Position numbers and translations under genes: made by a program | NCBI GenBank assembly: GCA_029379385.1 | Contig: CM055611.1 | Coordinates: forward strand, 15,260,062-15,324,061 | Reading direction: 5' to 3' | Origin: Quillaja saponaria | Taxonomy: Eukaryota; Streptophyta; Magnoliopsida; Fabales; Quillajaceae | Length of the DNA stretch: 64,000 nucleotides | Notes under the pieces: model-generated | Databases searched by the model: none | The model's input: only the letters and a program-made list of their open reading frames with translations | Told to the model about the DNA's origin: nothing | In this document: piece after piece, positions 47,969 to 59,200 of the stretch | How the letters are laid out: each line of letters starts with the position of its first letter | How positions within the stretch are numbered: the first letter of the stretch is position 1

Positions 47969-49304
47969 TCTCTACTATTATAAAAGCCTGCCTTTTAATT
48001 ATCTTTTTATCACAAAATTTCAATACAATATCCTTCATATAATATATTTCTTTCTTTTGAGATAATGGACTTTTAAGTCATTTAAAACAACTCAAATACC
48101 AATCCTGTAACTTCTTTTAAAACGACTTTTTCAAATTGAAAACTCTCACCCACGTTCTCTTCCCCCTTCTTGTCTTTCTGTCTCACCAACTCATTCCCCA
48201 CCCCTGATGGGTTCCATATGAGACGGTTTATGTCTTTACCCACATCATTCCTCAACCGCCTACATTGTTTTCTTTTAATCAATCCCTACCCTCACATTTT
48301 CTCACGTATTGCCTCCTTGGCATATCATCATCAAATTTGGTTTTTTTTTTTTTTCCAAAAGTTCTTAGAATTGGAGCAGTTTTATGTATCGATGACAAGT
48401 AATTTAGAGTTCTTTTATAGATTTTGATTGCCTTTTGTTAATTAAACACTGTTGTTTTTTTGTTATTTGTTATTTGTTATAATTTAATTTTAGTATATAC
48501 ATGACTTAGTTGATGTTTTCGCTCCATGTTGCTTTGCTTTTAATTTACCCCACCTTTCTGTTCTAGGAGATAGTTTCATTCACACCTTTAGTTTTCCGAA
48601 CCTGAATTCTTATCTACTATTCTAACTATTTCACAATGTAAATACATAATCGTATGCGGCTATTTCTTCTGCTAGCATCAGGTGATGATCCCTTTTCTAT
48701 TTCACTATTTTTTTAATTAGATTTTGTTTTGATTCTTGAAGTAGGTGTTGAATTATGCAAATTCTGACAATAAAAAAATTGCTTTGTGGAGAGAACTTGG
48801 AAACTCCCCTGATGGTGAAAGGGGAGTACAAAGAATTAGTAGACACGTTGATGTTGAATTCTAACAGATGATAGGCTAATAATCGAGTAATGGAGGCGTT
48901 TGGAATTACAAATTGGCTACCCTTATATTTTCCAGTAAAACTCTTATTTCATATTTGCTTCCTTCTTGGTGAAGGGTTTCTATATTCTTTCACATTTGTT
49001 TGGCTTTGCATGCTTTTCCTTCTTTTCTTTTTTTTTCTTTTCTTTTTTTTTTGAATTTTTATGGAAAAGCAAACTGTTTTCTGTTATTTTCAAACCATGC
49101 TCTCTACTATTTGTATTTCATATTTTGTTTTTTATTGGTAAATATTTTGAATTGAGATTAACTATTTGATATTAAGATCTACGATTTTTTTAATTTAAAA
49201 TTTGGGACTATGTGAATAACAATTGACAATTATAAATCTATTTAATTAGTTTTGATAGATCTCCCTAAATGTTTTGTGAAGTGCATAGAACTCTTTTCTT
49301 TGTT

Positions 49305-49560
49305 TCAGGTTAGGAATCTTACTCTCATATTTCAACAAGCTACAAAACTCTTGCAAGTATTCACAAATGTTTTAGCTCTCCAATCGATAGCAAAATTCTC
49401 ATTGCCATTATTATCACTGGAGGACTCTCTATGGTTGGGTTCCTCAGAAGATTCACTACATTTGGTGGGCCTTGCAGCCTTTTGTTCCATTCTCTTCTTC
49501 CTCAATGTTTGGTTGTCTTCAAATTTTTTTCTCATTACTGCTTGGATCTTATATTAGAAG
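49305..49560 (-). other. Possible captured exon inside the Helitron
   Basis: The minus strand has an open frame (49332-49535) of polar, charged protein-like composition, with KKRMEQKAARPTKCSESSEE. On the plus strand the block starts right after a TTTGTTTCAG acceptor-like site (49299-49308). Helitrons often carry host exons. I do not recognise the protein and cannot decide which strand is coding. Confidence 0.3.
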
Positions 49561-49677
49561 ATGTATCTAATCTCATTCGTTCGTTCCTCTTATTATATTT
49601 CTTTACTTTGTTTCATTCAATTTTATTTGATTGTGCATTTAGTTCATTTTATTTAATACCCTAGGAGACTAAGATTA

Positions 49678-50232
49678 TAATTGATCACAAATCTCATTCA
49701 CTAAACAAATAAAAAATAACAAAAAGTTATATATAGGACATCGAGTATTACCAAAATAATACTTGAGATTATTGAATTATAACAATGATGAATCATATAT
49801 ATATATATATATAAATCTTGTATTTTTTTATTTATCATAATAATAGAATTTTATTTTTTTAATAATTTATCTTTACAAAATTAAATCTTTTGCTTAATGC
49901 AACGTGGTTGCGTTAGTATGATATCTCATTGGTATTAGGAAGCTAATATGTGTGTGGATTATCTTGCACATATGGGTTGTTTTACAATAGTTGGTGTTAC
50001 AATAAGACATAAAGCATTGGATACAACCTTGCATCATTATTGACTGCAAATCTCATTCATTAAACAAATAAAAATTAACATTAAGCCATAGACATTGAGT
50101 ATTACCAAAACTAAAAAAGTGATCATTAAAAAACAACAAAATGAATTATATATATTATATCTTTGTATTATCTTTTATTTTGATCATAACAATGAATTTT
50201 TTAAATAATTTATCTTTACAAAATTAAATCTT
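49678..50232. repeat. Diverged direct duplication, about 200 bp per copy
   Basis: Copy A at about 49678-49890 and copy B at about 50035-50232 share AAATCTCATTCA.TAAACAAA, GAGTATTACCAAAA and AATTTATCTTTACAAAATTAAATCTT in the same order, with AT-rich divergence between them. Both lie inside the Helitron. Confidence 0.8.
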
Positions 50233-50298
50233 AATTATTTGTCAAGACATTCATGGAAAGTAGACTTATTGCAGTTTGAGTCAAAAAGTTTTCTCATA

Positions 50299-50655
50299 GA
50301 TGCTTTTTCTTTTTTAGGAAAATGTGTTCTTTTTGTAGTATATTCATGTATCAGAGTATCAATTAGTTTTTTTTCATGACGTATTCCTCTATCATAATGT
50401 AAGTTCACACCCACCACATGTCCTCTATTAGCGTGAAAAATTCTAGAACCAATAAACTCTTAATTGTTTATATAACAATGCATATAATATGAAAAGTTTG
50501 TCGGCTCTAGAATTTTTGAAGCTAATAGAAGACACGCGTGAGTTTGAACTTATACTTTGCTAGAGGAATACGTCTTGAGAAGAAATTGATATTCTGATAT
50601 ATGAGTATATGCTGACAAGAATTTTACATATTTTTCCTAAAAAAGAAAAAGTATC
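50299..50655. repeat. Imperfect inverted repeat, arms about 152 bp, loop about 50 bp
   Basis: The left arm 50299-50450 pairs with the reverse complement of 50503-50655. Shared blocks are CTTTTTCTTTTTTAGGAAAA, GACGTATTCCTCTA, GTAAGTTCA/GTATAAGTTCA and AAAATTCTAGA. It ends just before the Helitron 3' hairpin. As RNA it would fold into a long imperfect stem. Confidence 0.85.
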
Positions 50656-50689
50656 TAAGCACGCTTGAGAGCGCGTGCGAGGATGCTAG

Positions 50690-51489
50690 TTAAGAAAAAA
50701 GATAGAGAGAAAAAGGTAAAACCTAAAAATAAAAAAGCTCTCCCCTAAAATGATAGAGAGTTTGAGTCCCCTGCCTTTGTTAGGAGTAAATCTACATTCT
50801 ACTCATGATTGTGACTACTCTCGAAAAAATCTTTAGCTTTGTCCAGACAGAAGTGCAATGGAGTTCTTTTAGATATAATGTGGTAGTGATGTGGACATAA
50901 TATTTCATGTCGGAATGTGTAGGGTACGATACCTACATTTCCATTTAATTAGAAAAAAAATTAAAAAAAATAAAAGAAAGAAACTATGGTAACACTAAAA
51001 TTTTTGTTGTTATAAGGAGAAAGTTGTCCTTATAAATGCGGTCTCGCAATTTTTGTTGTTGGAAACTTTTGGTACTTATTACGACAACTGTTCTCATTGT
51101 GTTTCTAAAACTACTTTTTGTTTCCATCATCTTAAAATATGATAGAATTTTTAGTTTCTTTTAAGAATAGTAAAATAAACCTTAGTACTTTTTACAAAAC
51201 ATTTGTGTATCATATATTATGTAACATTACTTTAAATTTAAAAGTTTTATTTATTTTTTCTTAAAACTAACTAATTTTACAAAAATAACTTCTCTCAAAA
51301 TATCAAACGTCTAAATATTATGTTACTTTCTTTTTTTATAAACCTAATAAATAATATCAATTAATAGCATACCTGTACATCATGTTGTTTTGTTATTTTT
51401 CCAAAAATATTTAAGCAAAACTACATAAATCAAATATAATGAAAATATTTATAAAAAAAAAAAATTTACTATAAGAAAAGGAACTTATT
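50690..51489. other. AT-rich intergenic DNA
   Basis: No coding sequence. Contains tRNA B-box-like words (GTTTGAGTCCC near 50762 and GGTACGATACC near 50923) without convincing A boxes, so I do not call a SINE here. Confidence 0.5.
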
Positions 51490-52725
51490 TAATGGTGTAG
51501 TTGAAGGGGTTCTTATCTCAAGAAATTTTGAATAGACTTCTAGCTGTTAATATTCAGTTATCCAGCAGGTTTGAGGATAATAATTTGGGGTTTGACCACT
51601 AATGGTCAATTCTCCACTGCTTCTGCTAGATCCCTTCTTCTACCTGAGTCTCTTTCCCTTACTACAAACATTATTTTTAAATTGTGCTGGAAATTGCCTT
51701 CTATTCCTAGAGTTAAATATTTCATTTGGCTCCTTTGACAATAGAAGATTATGACTAATAAAGCCAAATGGATTAGGCATTGTAGTAGTTCTATGAGCTG
51801 TGAATTATGTAGTTTCTTCTGTGAAGATTGTATTCATGCCATGAGGGATTGTCCTTATGCCCTTAATGTCCGGTCTTCTTTGGTGCCTATTGATTTATCT
51901 AATGGTTTTTTCACTGCTGATTTTGAAGATTGGCTTCACATGAACCTCAATTCTTCTATTGTTTTCTCTGAGGTTGGCATTCCTTGGCTTGTTATGTTTT
52001 CTGTTATAGTTTGGAAAATCTAGAAATGGAGGTGTAAGAGGATCTTTGATGAAGAGTTTAGTTCCCCTCACAACCCCAAAGCTATGTTAACCAAGTATGT
52101 GAAGGAGATTTGGGCTGCCTCTGTGTGTAATCAGGAACATAGTAGAAAGTCAGATTTGTTTTTTTGCTTGGACTTTTCCTCCTTTTGGCTAGGTTAAAAT
52201 TAATTGTGATGGTGCTGCTACGTCCCAGGGTTGCCTTACCAGTTGTGGAGGTTTGATAAGAGGTGATAATGGAGAGTGGCTTGGTGGTTTTGCTGCTAAC
52301 TTAGGAATAGGTTCTAACGTCTCTGCTGAACTATACGGCATCTTTCATGGTCTTTTTTTGGCTAGGGATCTTGGTTTTAATTCTATCATTCTTGAGACTG
52401 ATTCTCTCACAGCTGTAGAATTGCTTAATTCTGTGTTCCCAGTTTCATCCTCTTCTTCACCTTGTTCAGGGCTATCAGGATCTTATCAATAGGTCCTGGA
52501 AGGTTAAACTTCAGCATATATACAGAGAATGCAATTTTGCTGCAGATTGGTTGGCCAACATGGGTGCGAAGTGAGTTGGGCTCGGAGGTTTTTCAAAGAC
52601 CTCCCATAGGTTTGTCTGAGATTTTGAGGCAAGACCTCATTGGTTTTGCTAGACCTAGAAGTGTTTCTTGTTAGTTTTGGTTTTGGTTTGGGATTTTTGC
52701 CCCGTTTGTTACCCAAAAAAAATTT
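51490..52725 (+). pseudogene. L1-type LINE 3' fragment (zf-RVT and RNase H)
   Basis: The 5' part encodes, with frame breaks, NRLLAVNIQLSSRFEDNN and NGQFSTASARSLLLP, then the zinc-binding reverse-transcriptase region (LPSIPRVKYFIWLL; CELCSFFCEDCIHAMRDC) in 51751-52023. After stops, an RNase H domain (52190-52492) has INCDGAATSQG, AELYGIFHGLFLARDLG and ETDSLTAVELL, keeping the D, E and D acidic residues. A last frame gives NFAADWLANMGAK. An A-rich tail (CCAAAAAAAATTTTAAAAAAA) ends it near 52735. This is the usual 3' end of a plant LINE, truncated at its 5' end and not functional. Confidence 0.8.
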
Positions 52726-54529
52726 TAAAAAAATGAATTAAGAGTAAACTGTTATGGTGAAGTATTGAAAAATTAATTGGGATGTTACACAAGTGTAATA
52801 ATACTCTACAAGAATCAACAACAACAAATACATGCATGATTATAGGTATTTAAATGACTTATATGAGATAAAACAAAGTGAAATGAAATATTTAACATGG
52901 TGCTAAATTATAGATAACTTGTTAAACATAATTATTTTAATAACTATTGTAGTTCATTATTATTAAAATTTAATAATGTGAATAGAATAAAAGCAATATC
53001 AATCCTATGATAAAATAATGTGAAATGAGGAGTTTAATATGACGTTTAAACTTATAGATAATTTATTAAATATAAAGAATTTAATTATTATTAGAGTTTA
53101 TCACTATTAAAAGTAATTTTGTGAAACAAAAGGGTCAGAATTTGAACTAAAAAGAGATACAAATAAATTAATTTATTTTTATAAAGGGTATTTGAAAAAA
53201 ATTAAAAATTATACCATTAAGCCACTTTATGTATATTATAGATATAGATAAAATAGATATATAATTTCAAAATTTTATTTATTAAACCACAAGAAAGTAA
53301 TTTCTGAATAATTTTTTTTATTCAATATATAGTCAATACAAATTATAAATTAAGGATTTGGTTTTCCTTTTCTTTCTTATCTATTTTCTATCTTAATAAG
53401 AAGCATTATTTCCCCCCTGTATTTTTATGTTAGGTTTGCATAAAAGCATGATAGGATAGAAAAAAAGAAAAAGAAAAAAAGAAGCGGTCTACAGTATGAA
53501 ATCTAATTCTATTTCATCTCTACCTCTTTACCTTTCAAGATCGATAATATTGAAATCCAACAACTCCTTGGATTCTGAATAATGAAAACCACGTCACTAG
53601 ATTATAAAAAAGCCGATTAATTAGCATATAAAAACAATTAATTAATGAGTGTTATTATTCAAAAATTAAAATTTTTAGTAAAATTGGATGTGAAGGATTC
53701 AATGTGAAAATGTTATGAAAAATACAAGATTCTCCTTACAATCTTTTTTTACTTTCTTATTGAAAGTTAAAACTATTAGTTTTAAAATAAAATATCGAAG
53801 CTCGTAAACGCACCTAACCTATGCTAAATGTGATAATTATATGTTAATATTCAAGTTACCAATAGACAATATATTGGAAATTTTAAGAAGAAAATCCAAT
53901 TTTACCATACTCTTACCTTCATATGGAAAGATAAATATTTTAATAGTGCAAGATTAGATTAAAACAAATATTTCCTTTATTTATAGAAGTCTAATCAATT
54001 ATTTATAAAATAAAAAATAATCGGTATTTTTATCGATTTAGCTATAACAATATTAAATTTAACATTTAACTGACACAAGTAAAATCTCAAACAATATAAT
54101 ATTTTTGTAATATTGATTTTCATTTTCTTTTTTTAACAAAATTGTCGTGATTGAATTTATTAGTCCAAAATCAAAATAGAACAAGAGTAAGTAAGTATAA
54201 TAAGAAAATTACTCTTCTATATCTTGTAAAAAAGGAAAAAGAAAAAAGAAAAGGAAAATAAGGCAATGTTAGTAAGGAAAAAGGAAAAAGGAAATCTAAT
54301 TGGATTTTCTTTTAATTAGATTTCCTTTCATAGAAACTACCATAACCGCTTCCACCGACTACCCAATGTCATCACTCTTCATATATTTCCCCAATTCCTC
54401 TCAATTTCTCTGCCATCCCTTCAGTTTTCACTCACATTTGCTTCCCTGATCTCTCTTTCTGTTTGATTTTCTGGGTTTTTTTTTAAATTTTCTCAAAAAT
54501 TCGTTTTTCTTTGAGACCCAGTTGCTACA
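52726..54529. other. AT-rich intergenic DNA and DUF1639 gene upstream region
   Basis: No coding sequence is supported from 52740 to 54290. A purine-rich patch (GGAAAAAG repeats, 54225-54290) is followed by the likely promoter of the downstream gene. That promoter has a TATA-like CATATATTT near 54378, about 150 bp before the ATG, and a C/T-rich leader (54390-54520), as is common for plant genes. Confidence 0.5.
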
Positions 54530-56205
54530 ATGGTGTTTAACTCAGTATCTCAAACCGAAGCACCATCACTTCCGGAGGCGAAACCACCCATGGCTTCGTC
54601 GGCTTTCTCTGCTAATTCTCAGTCACTTGACAACTTTACCCCCGTCGAATTGAACTGGTCCATAAACCAATCAAACAACCTTCTCTTCCGGACACTACCC
54701 GACCCGACCCATTTGCCTCCTACCCATTACCCGGAATTTCCGCCCTTTTCTCCTTTGTTGAACGACCATATCCGGTCTCATCAGTCGGAATTCCTACCTG
54801 TTTCTCCTTTGAATGATCAACTCCGGCCTCATCAGTCGGAGGCTCCACCGTTTTACTTCGTGAAGAACGATCATCTTCACTCTCACCAGTCGGATGTTCC
54901 ACCGGTTTCCTTGGTGAAGAACGATCAACTCCAGTCTCGTAGACTTGGTGATTCGGTTCAAAGCTCGGAGCTTTGCTATGCTTCCTCTTCTCCGAGCGAG
55001 TCCCAAGTCATCAAGCTTGGAGCTTCTCTACGCTTCCTCTTCTCTGATGCCTTTGAGTCCAATGATCGTAATGGTACTTTGTGTGAAGGCAAAAATAGTG
55101 ACCTCGTCCCTTTCGGAGAAGCCACTGAAGAAAAGGGTGGCTGCTACTGATTTGGAAGAATGTTTGGAGAAGAAACCGGCGGAAGATGACTGTTCGATTG
55201 AGAATCAGGAGGAGAAATCGATAGTAGCTGATAAGAATTCGAAGAAGATCCTTATTCGAATAGAAAAAGCCAAAGCTGCTTCCTCAGATGATAAGGATTA
55301 TGAGGAGAAAAAGCCATCTGGCGAGATGGTTGAAGAACCCGAACCTGCGCCCAGGGCATGGAATCTGAGGCCAAGACGGCCAGTGACTAAGCCCCCAAAG
55401 GCCAATGGAGGAGTCGACAACCCTCTGGGGCAGAACCAGCCTGAGTTGGCTCCCTCAGGGGGACCAGCTGAAGCAAAAGTCACTATGCCAGAGACGAGGC
55501 AAAAACCGAAGAGGTTCTCATTGGCACTTACAAAGGAAGAGATTCAAGAGGATTTCTTTGCCATTACTGGGTCTAAGCCACCAAGGAGGCCAAAAAGGAG
55601 AGCCAAGAATGTGCAGAAAATTTTGGAAGTACTATTCATTTCGATTTAGAACTTAAAAATACATTTGATGACCTGATTGTTTCTTGACCTTGTTTCGACT
55701 TGCTTTCTTTGTGTGTGTTCTTTTTTTGAACTTAACTGTGTGTTTCGTTTTGTTTTATCGTTCTCTGGGTTTATGGTAACTAAAGGAGGTGCTTATGATG
55801 CTTTTGCAGGGTATATTTCCGGGCATGTATTTGATGTCTGTGACTACTGCTGCTTATCGAGTCCCTGACCCTCCTCTTAAGGTGTTATTTTTAATTTTGT
55901 TCTTACATGCTCTTTTACGTTCGTTTAATTGTCTGTTTGGCTTCCCAGAAGATGAAGAAATTTGAATGTTATTTATATTTTATCAGATGATTGTTGACTG
56001 CTAGACTGAAGAAAACAATTTTCTTTGGTCACAAGCAACCCTCCCCCCTTCCCAAATTCAAAATGGAGAGAAAACAGACGAAACTCCCAAGTGATTCTTT
56101 TTATTTGTTCATCTTCTCCTAGGAAATTATATGAGTATACAGTTTCTTGTTTGTTGATGCTAATATTTGGATCTGACCATTAGTTAATGCTGTTTGCAGG
56201 CTTGA
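54530..56205 (+). CDS. DUF1639 family protein gene, first exon with an apparent frameshift
   Basis: DUF1639 proteins are plant-specific, basic and probably nuclear; their biochemical role is not established. Exon 1 (54530-55628) starts at MVFNSVSQTEAPSLPEA. It runs through a Pro/Ser/His-rich region with four degenerate repeats around ND(H/Q)LxSHQSE (54750-54940), then an acidic Lys-rich stretch. The conserved C-terminal motifs are AWNLRPRRPVTKPPKANGG and, at about 55515-55620, FSLALTKEEIQEDFFAITGS and KPPRRPKRRAKNVQKILE. Exon 2 (55810-55881) gives GIFPGMYLMSVTTAAYRVPD; exon 3 adds one codon and stop 56203-56205. The N-terminal and C-terminal halves are in different frames. The switch must fall in the overlap 54945-55150, most likely near 55010, where a 50-bp segment is locally duplicated. 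Either the gene is a fresh pseudogene or one base is wrong in the assembly. Splice sites are canonical. Confidence 0.82.
54740..54960 (+). repeat. Degenerate in-frame repeats in DUF1639 exon 1
   Basis: Four units of roughly 54-60 bp, each encoding a variant of (L/V)xNDxLxxHQSExPPxxxV. The DNA repeats share AACGATCA and CTC..CA.CAGTCGGA. They lie in the low-complexity N-terminal part and are likely length-variable. Confidence 0.75.
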
Positions 56206-59200
56206 CTAGGCTGTGGCTAGGTGTGCTAATCACAGTACTTAGAATGTCGGTGTGATCTTGACATCTTTTAGCGGTGGAACCTGTTGGTGTTGTAAACAGA
56301 AGGTATAATAAACCATACACCAACAACCTTATGAAGATGAAATGATAAGAAATGTATCTTGTTTTGTACCTTTTATCAATGGTTGTGGCATTGGCACTCA
56401 ATAAATCGTAGAAAGAGTTATAACATTCTAGTGGCTATAACTTTTAAGTAGTCAGAGATGTACAAAGGATTTATTGTTTTCAGTTGGTTGGTTAAATAAA
56501 TTGTGATAATATTAAAATTTATATTTTCATTGCCTTGATATTATTTGCATCCCACAGCTTTCTCACGTGGTAGCTTATAAGTATAGTATACTTGTTCTCT
56601 TGAGTACAGAAGAGTTCATTTGGACCCAGAAGGTCAAGATATAACCATGTGATGGATTCAAAAGCATCACATTGCTACTTGTTACCATTTTATGCTTTCT
56701 ATATGGTTGAATATGTGCAACATCAAACTTGCAAATGGAAATGTGGAGGCAAGGGTAAATTAAAAATTTGCCAGTAGATAGAGCACATGATTTTGAGAGA
56801 GAGACAGTTCATTTTTAGTCTATGTACCATGGTGCTGTTTTAGTAAGTTTTCATAATTGTTTTAACAATTTATGAATTGGAGCATCTTATGGAATATTAC
56901 ATATTAGTTCCTTGGGATTATATGGCTGGGACATATGAAACACCCTTGAAGATTGAATCAGAAAGAGGAAGTGTGGGAGGGATGGAGAGGAAAAGGGGAG
57001 GGGGCGTGGACAGAGAGAGACAGTCCACTATCATATATTTATCATCGTCGATTACATGAAATGCTATTCCTTGTCCCGATACGTTGTTTTTTTATTTTTC
57101 ACTAGAATAATGCAAGGCTGCATACGCATGCATAAGGCAGTTTCCAAATTTTTGGAATGCGAACCTAAATAAAAATAATTAAACTCTTTTTAATCAGTAA
57201 CAAACACTTTGTGCTTATAACTCTCTTAATGACGGCAACAGTTATTAGGTGCAGAATCTCTCTATAGCATGTTTTTACGATTATCAATGCTGAATTTTAA
57301 ATCTCACAATGATTCCCTTCAGCTTTCTGCTTCAAGCGCGTCTGACTGCATGCACATTAGCGGTTTATGCAAGGGAATGAAAACCAGAACCTTTTTCCAT
57401 GTTACCCGTTTTGTAATTGAAATTCAATTGTGTATGTTCTGTTAAAAATGTTGTGATCTTGTAAACAAAGCCAACTGTTGTCGAATAATTCTTGAATATT
57501 TCCCTTTAGGTTTAGGATAAATATGTTTGTCTGCACACACACTAAACATTATTCAATCTTCACATCTTCCCTTGCGCAAACGAAAGAAATAATGGATGTC
57601 CTTTTTTATATTACCTTTTAGTAGATTCTGTTATGGATCATGTTTATAGATTATGTGATGTTTACAAATTTTTTTCCTCTTAGAAGGCATGTTCATGCAC
57701 ATGTCTATGCAAGTTAGTAGTTTTTGGAGTTTTGGATGGCATAAGAGGATTTAAATTACAATTGCAAATTGAACATCATCCTTCAATTTATCTCTCAGTT
57801 AATGGGGGACTGTCTGGTGTTATTTCATTAAAAATCTTCTCTATCTGGAAGCTAATATCCTTCAAGATGGAAGGTGGCTTTTTGCTCATATCATCAAGCA
57901 CATGACCGAAATGGAAGAGCAGGTCTCGTGCCCGGTAGATTTTTCCAAATCTTCATAATTCCCTTGGGTTTTTTGTTTTAGTTGTGATACATTGATTTCC
58001 CTTGGGTTAATTTTATTTTTCCCTTATGCTAAAAATATGCCGAATAATGTCGTTCCCTAGGTAGGCAATTGGGTAATAGTAGCTAATTGATGTACCGAAG
58101 GGCTCTATCACTGTAAAAGTTAAATTTCCTTGTTTCGTTTTTTGACATTTTCTTTAATAGAGTTCCTCCTTTTATTTTAGAGCATCAGTTCATAACCTAA
58201 TAATTCTACCCAATATGGTTGCACATAAAGAAGCACTTCATCAATATTGTTACAAGAATTACTGGTGGCAGTTTGACATATATACCTATCAGACTTGTGT
58301 CATCCTAATGTGCAATCATTCCGGCTTGAAGTAGTTGTTAAATTTTGACAAATCTACATTTACAGCTTGATATATTTTTGGTTTGTTGAATTATTTTTAA
58401 CATCTTACCAATTTCAATGGTTCTTTAATTTAGCACAGGCTGGACCAGCAAAGTAATGATTGTCATTGAACCTGACTTATTGCTTTAACTTCTATCTTAC
58501 TTTTTTTTTTCCTTTTCCTCAATAATCTTCGTGGTGGAAATAAGACTGCTACAATATTTTTGGTGCAAGCTGGACGAAGGATATGTAGGTTTGTCACTAG
58601 GTTTAGTTTCACATCAGTGCTGGATATTCTTCTGCTTGGAGGCTCAAATTAGTCAAAATACTAAAAGTCAACTAGAGTTTTAAATTAGTTGAAAACATAT
58701 GAACTAGAAAGGAGACACAAACTGGATACTAGAATATGTGGTTTCTAGACAGTTCACTTCGCATATCACTATCCATGTTTCAGGCACGTCATTGATTTTG
58801 TTTAATTTGTATTCTGCAGTCAACCAGGTTCAGTGTAATTAATCAGAGATGTTCTGAACTTGTTTCTTGATTGTACCTTAGAGAATGTAGAGGGGAGTAG
58901 CTGTCACTGAAGAGTGGAACTATTTTGGCTCATAGGATAATGGGAATGGCCATGCTTCATGCACGGAAATGTTCACATTTTGAATTAACATACATTGTGA
59001 CATGGTGCAATTCTGATGTGCTTGCATAACCCCCGGGTCATCTTGTCTTAGTTCCAGTCAAGAACTAACCTACTGTATTGAGTTTTTCTCTTTTTTCCTA
59101 TGTTAGATACAGGTCAAAATAAGTATGAAGCTCAAAATTCGTGTTGCAGATCTAGCTGACAATGCGGATGACACTGCATTTCCTTTCTGACTGCCTTGTA

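Larger units (their letters stand above)
47969..50689 (+). mobile_element. Non-autonomous Helitron
   Basis: The 5' end TCTCTACTATTATAAAAGC (47969) is the typical plant Helitron start. The 3' end has a hairpin, GCACGC/GCGTGC (50660-50665/50673-50678), followed by GAGGATG and the CTAG terminus (50686-50689). The insertion is between A (47968) and T (50690), as Helitrons do. At 2.7 kb with no RepHel coding sequence it is non-autonomous. Inside are pyrimidine-rich DNA (48130-49060), a less AT-rich block at about 49305-49560 that may be captured host sequence, a direct duplication and a 150-bp-arm inverted repeat near the 3' end. Confidence 0.85.

Noticed and set aside
50690..50960. Two B-box-like words suggesting SINEs
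   Set aside because: No convincing A boxes, tails or duplications, so the evidence is too thin to annotate.
54720..55006. Antisense frames over the DUF1639 first exon
   Set aside because: They mirror the in-frame repeats of the sense gene and have no support of their own.
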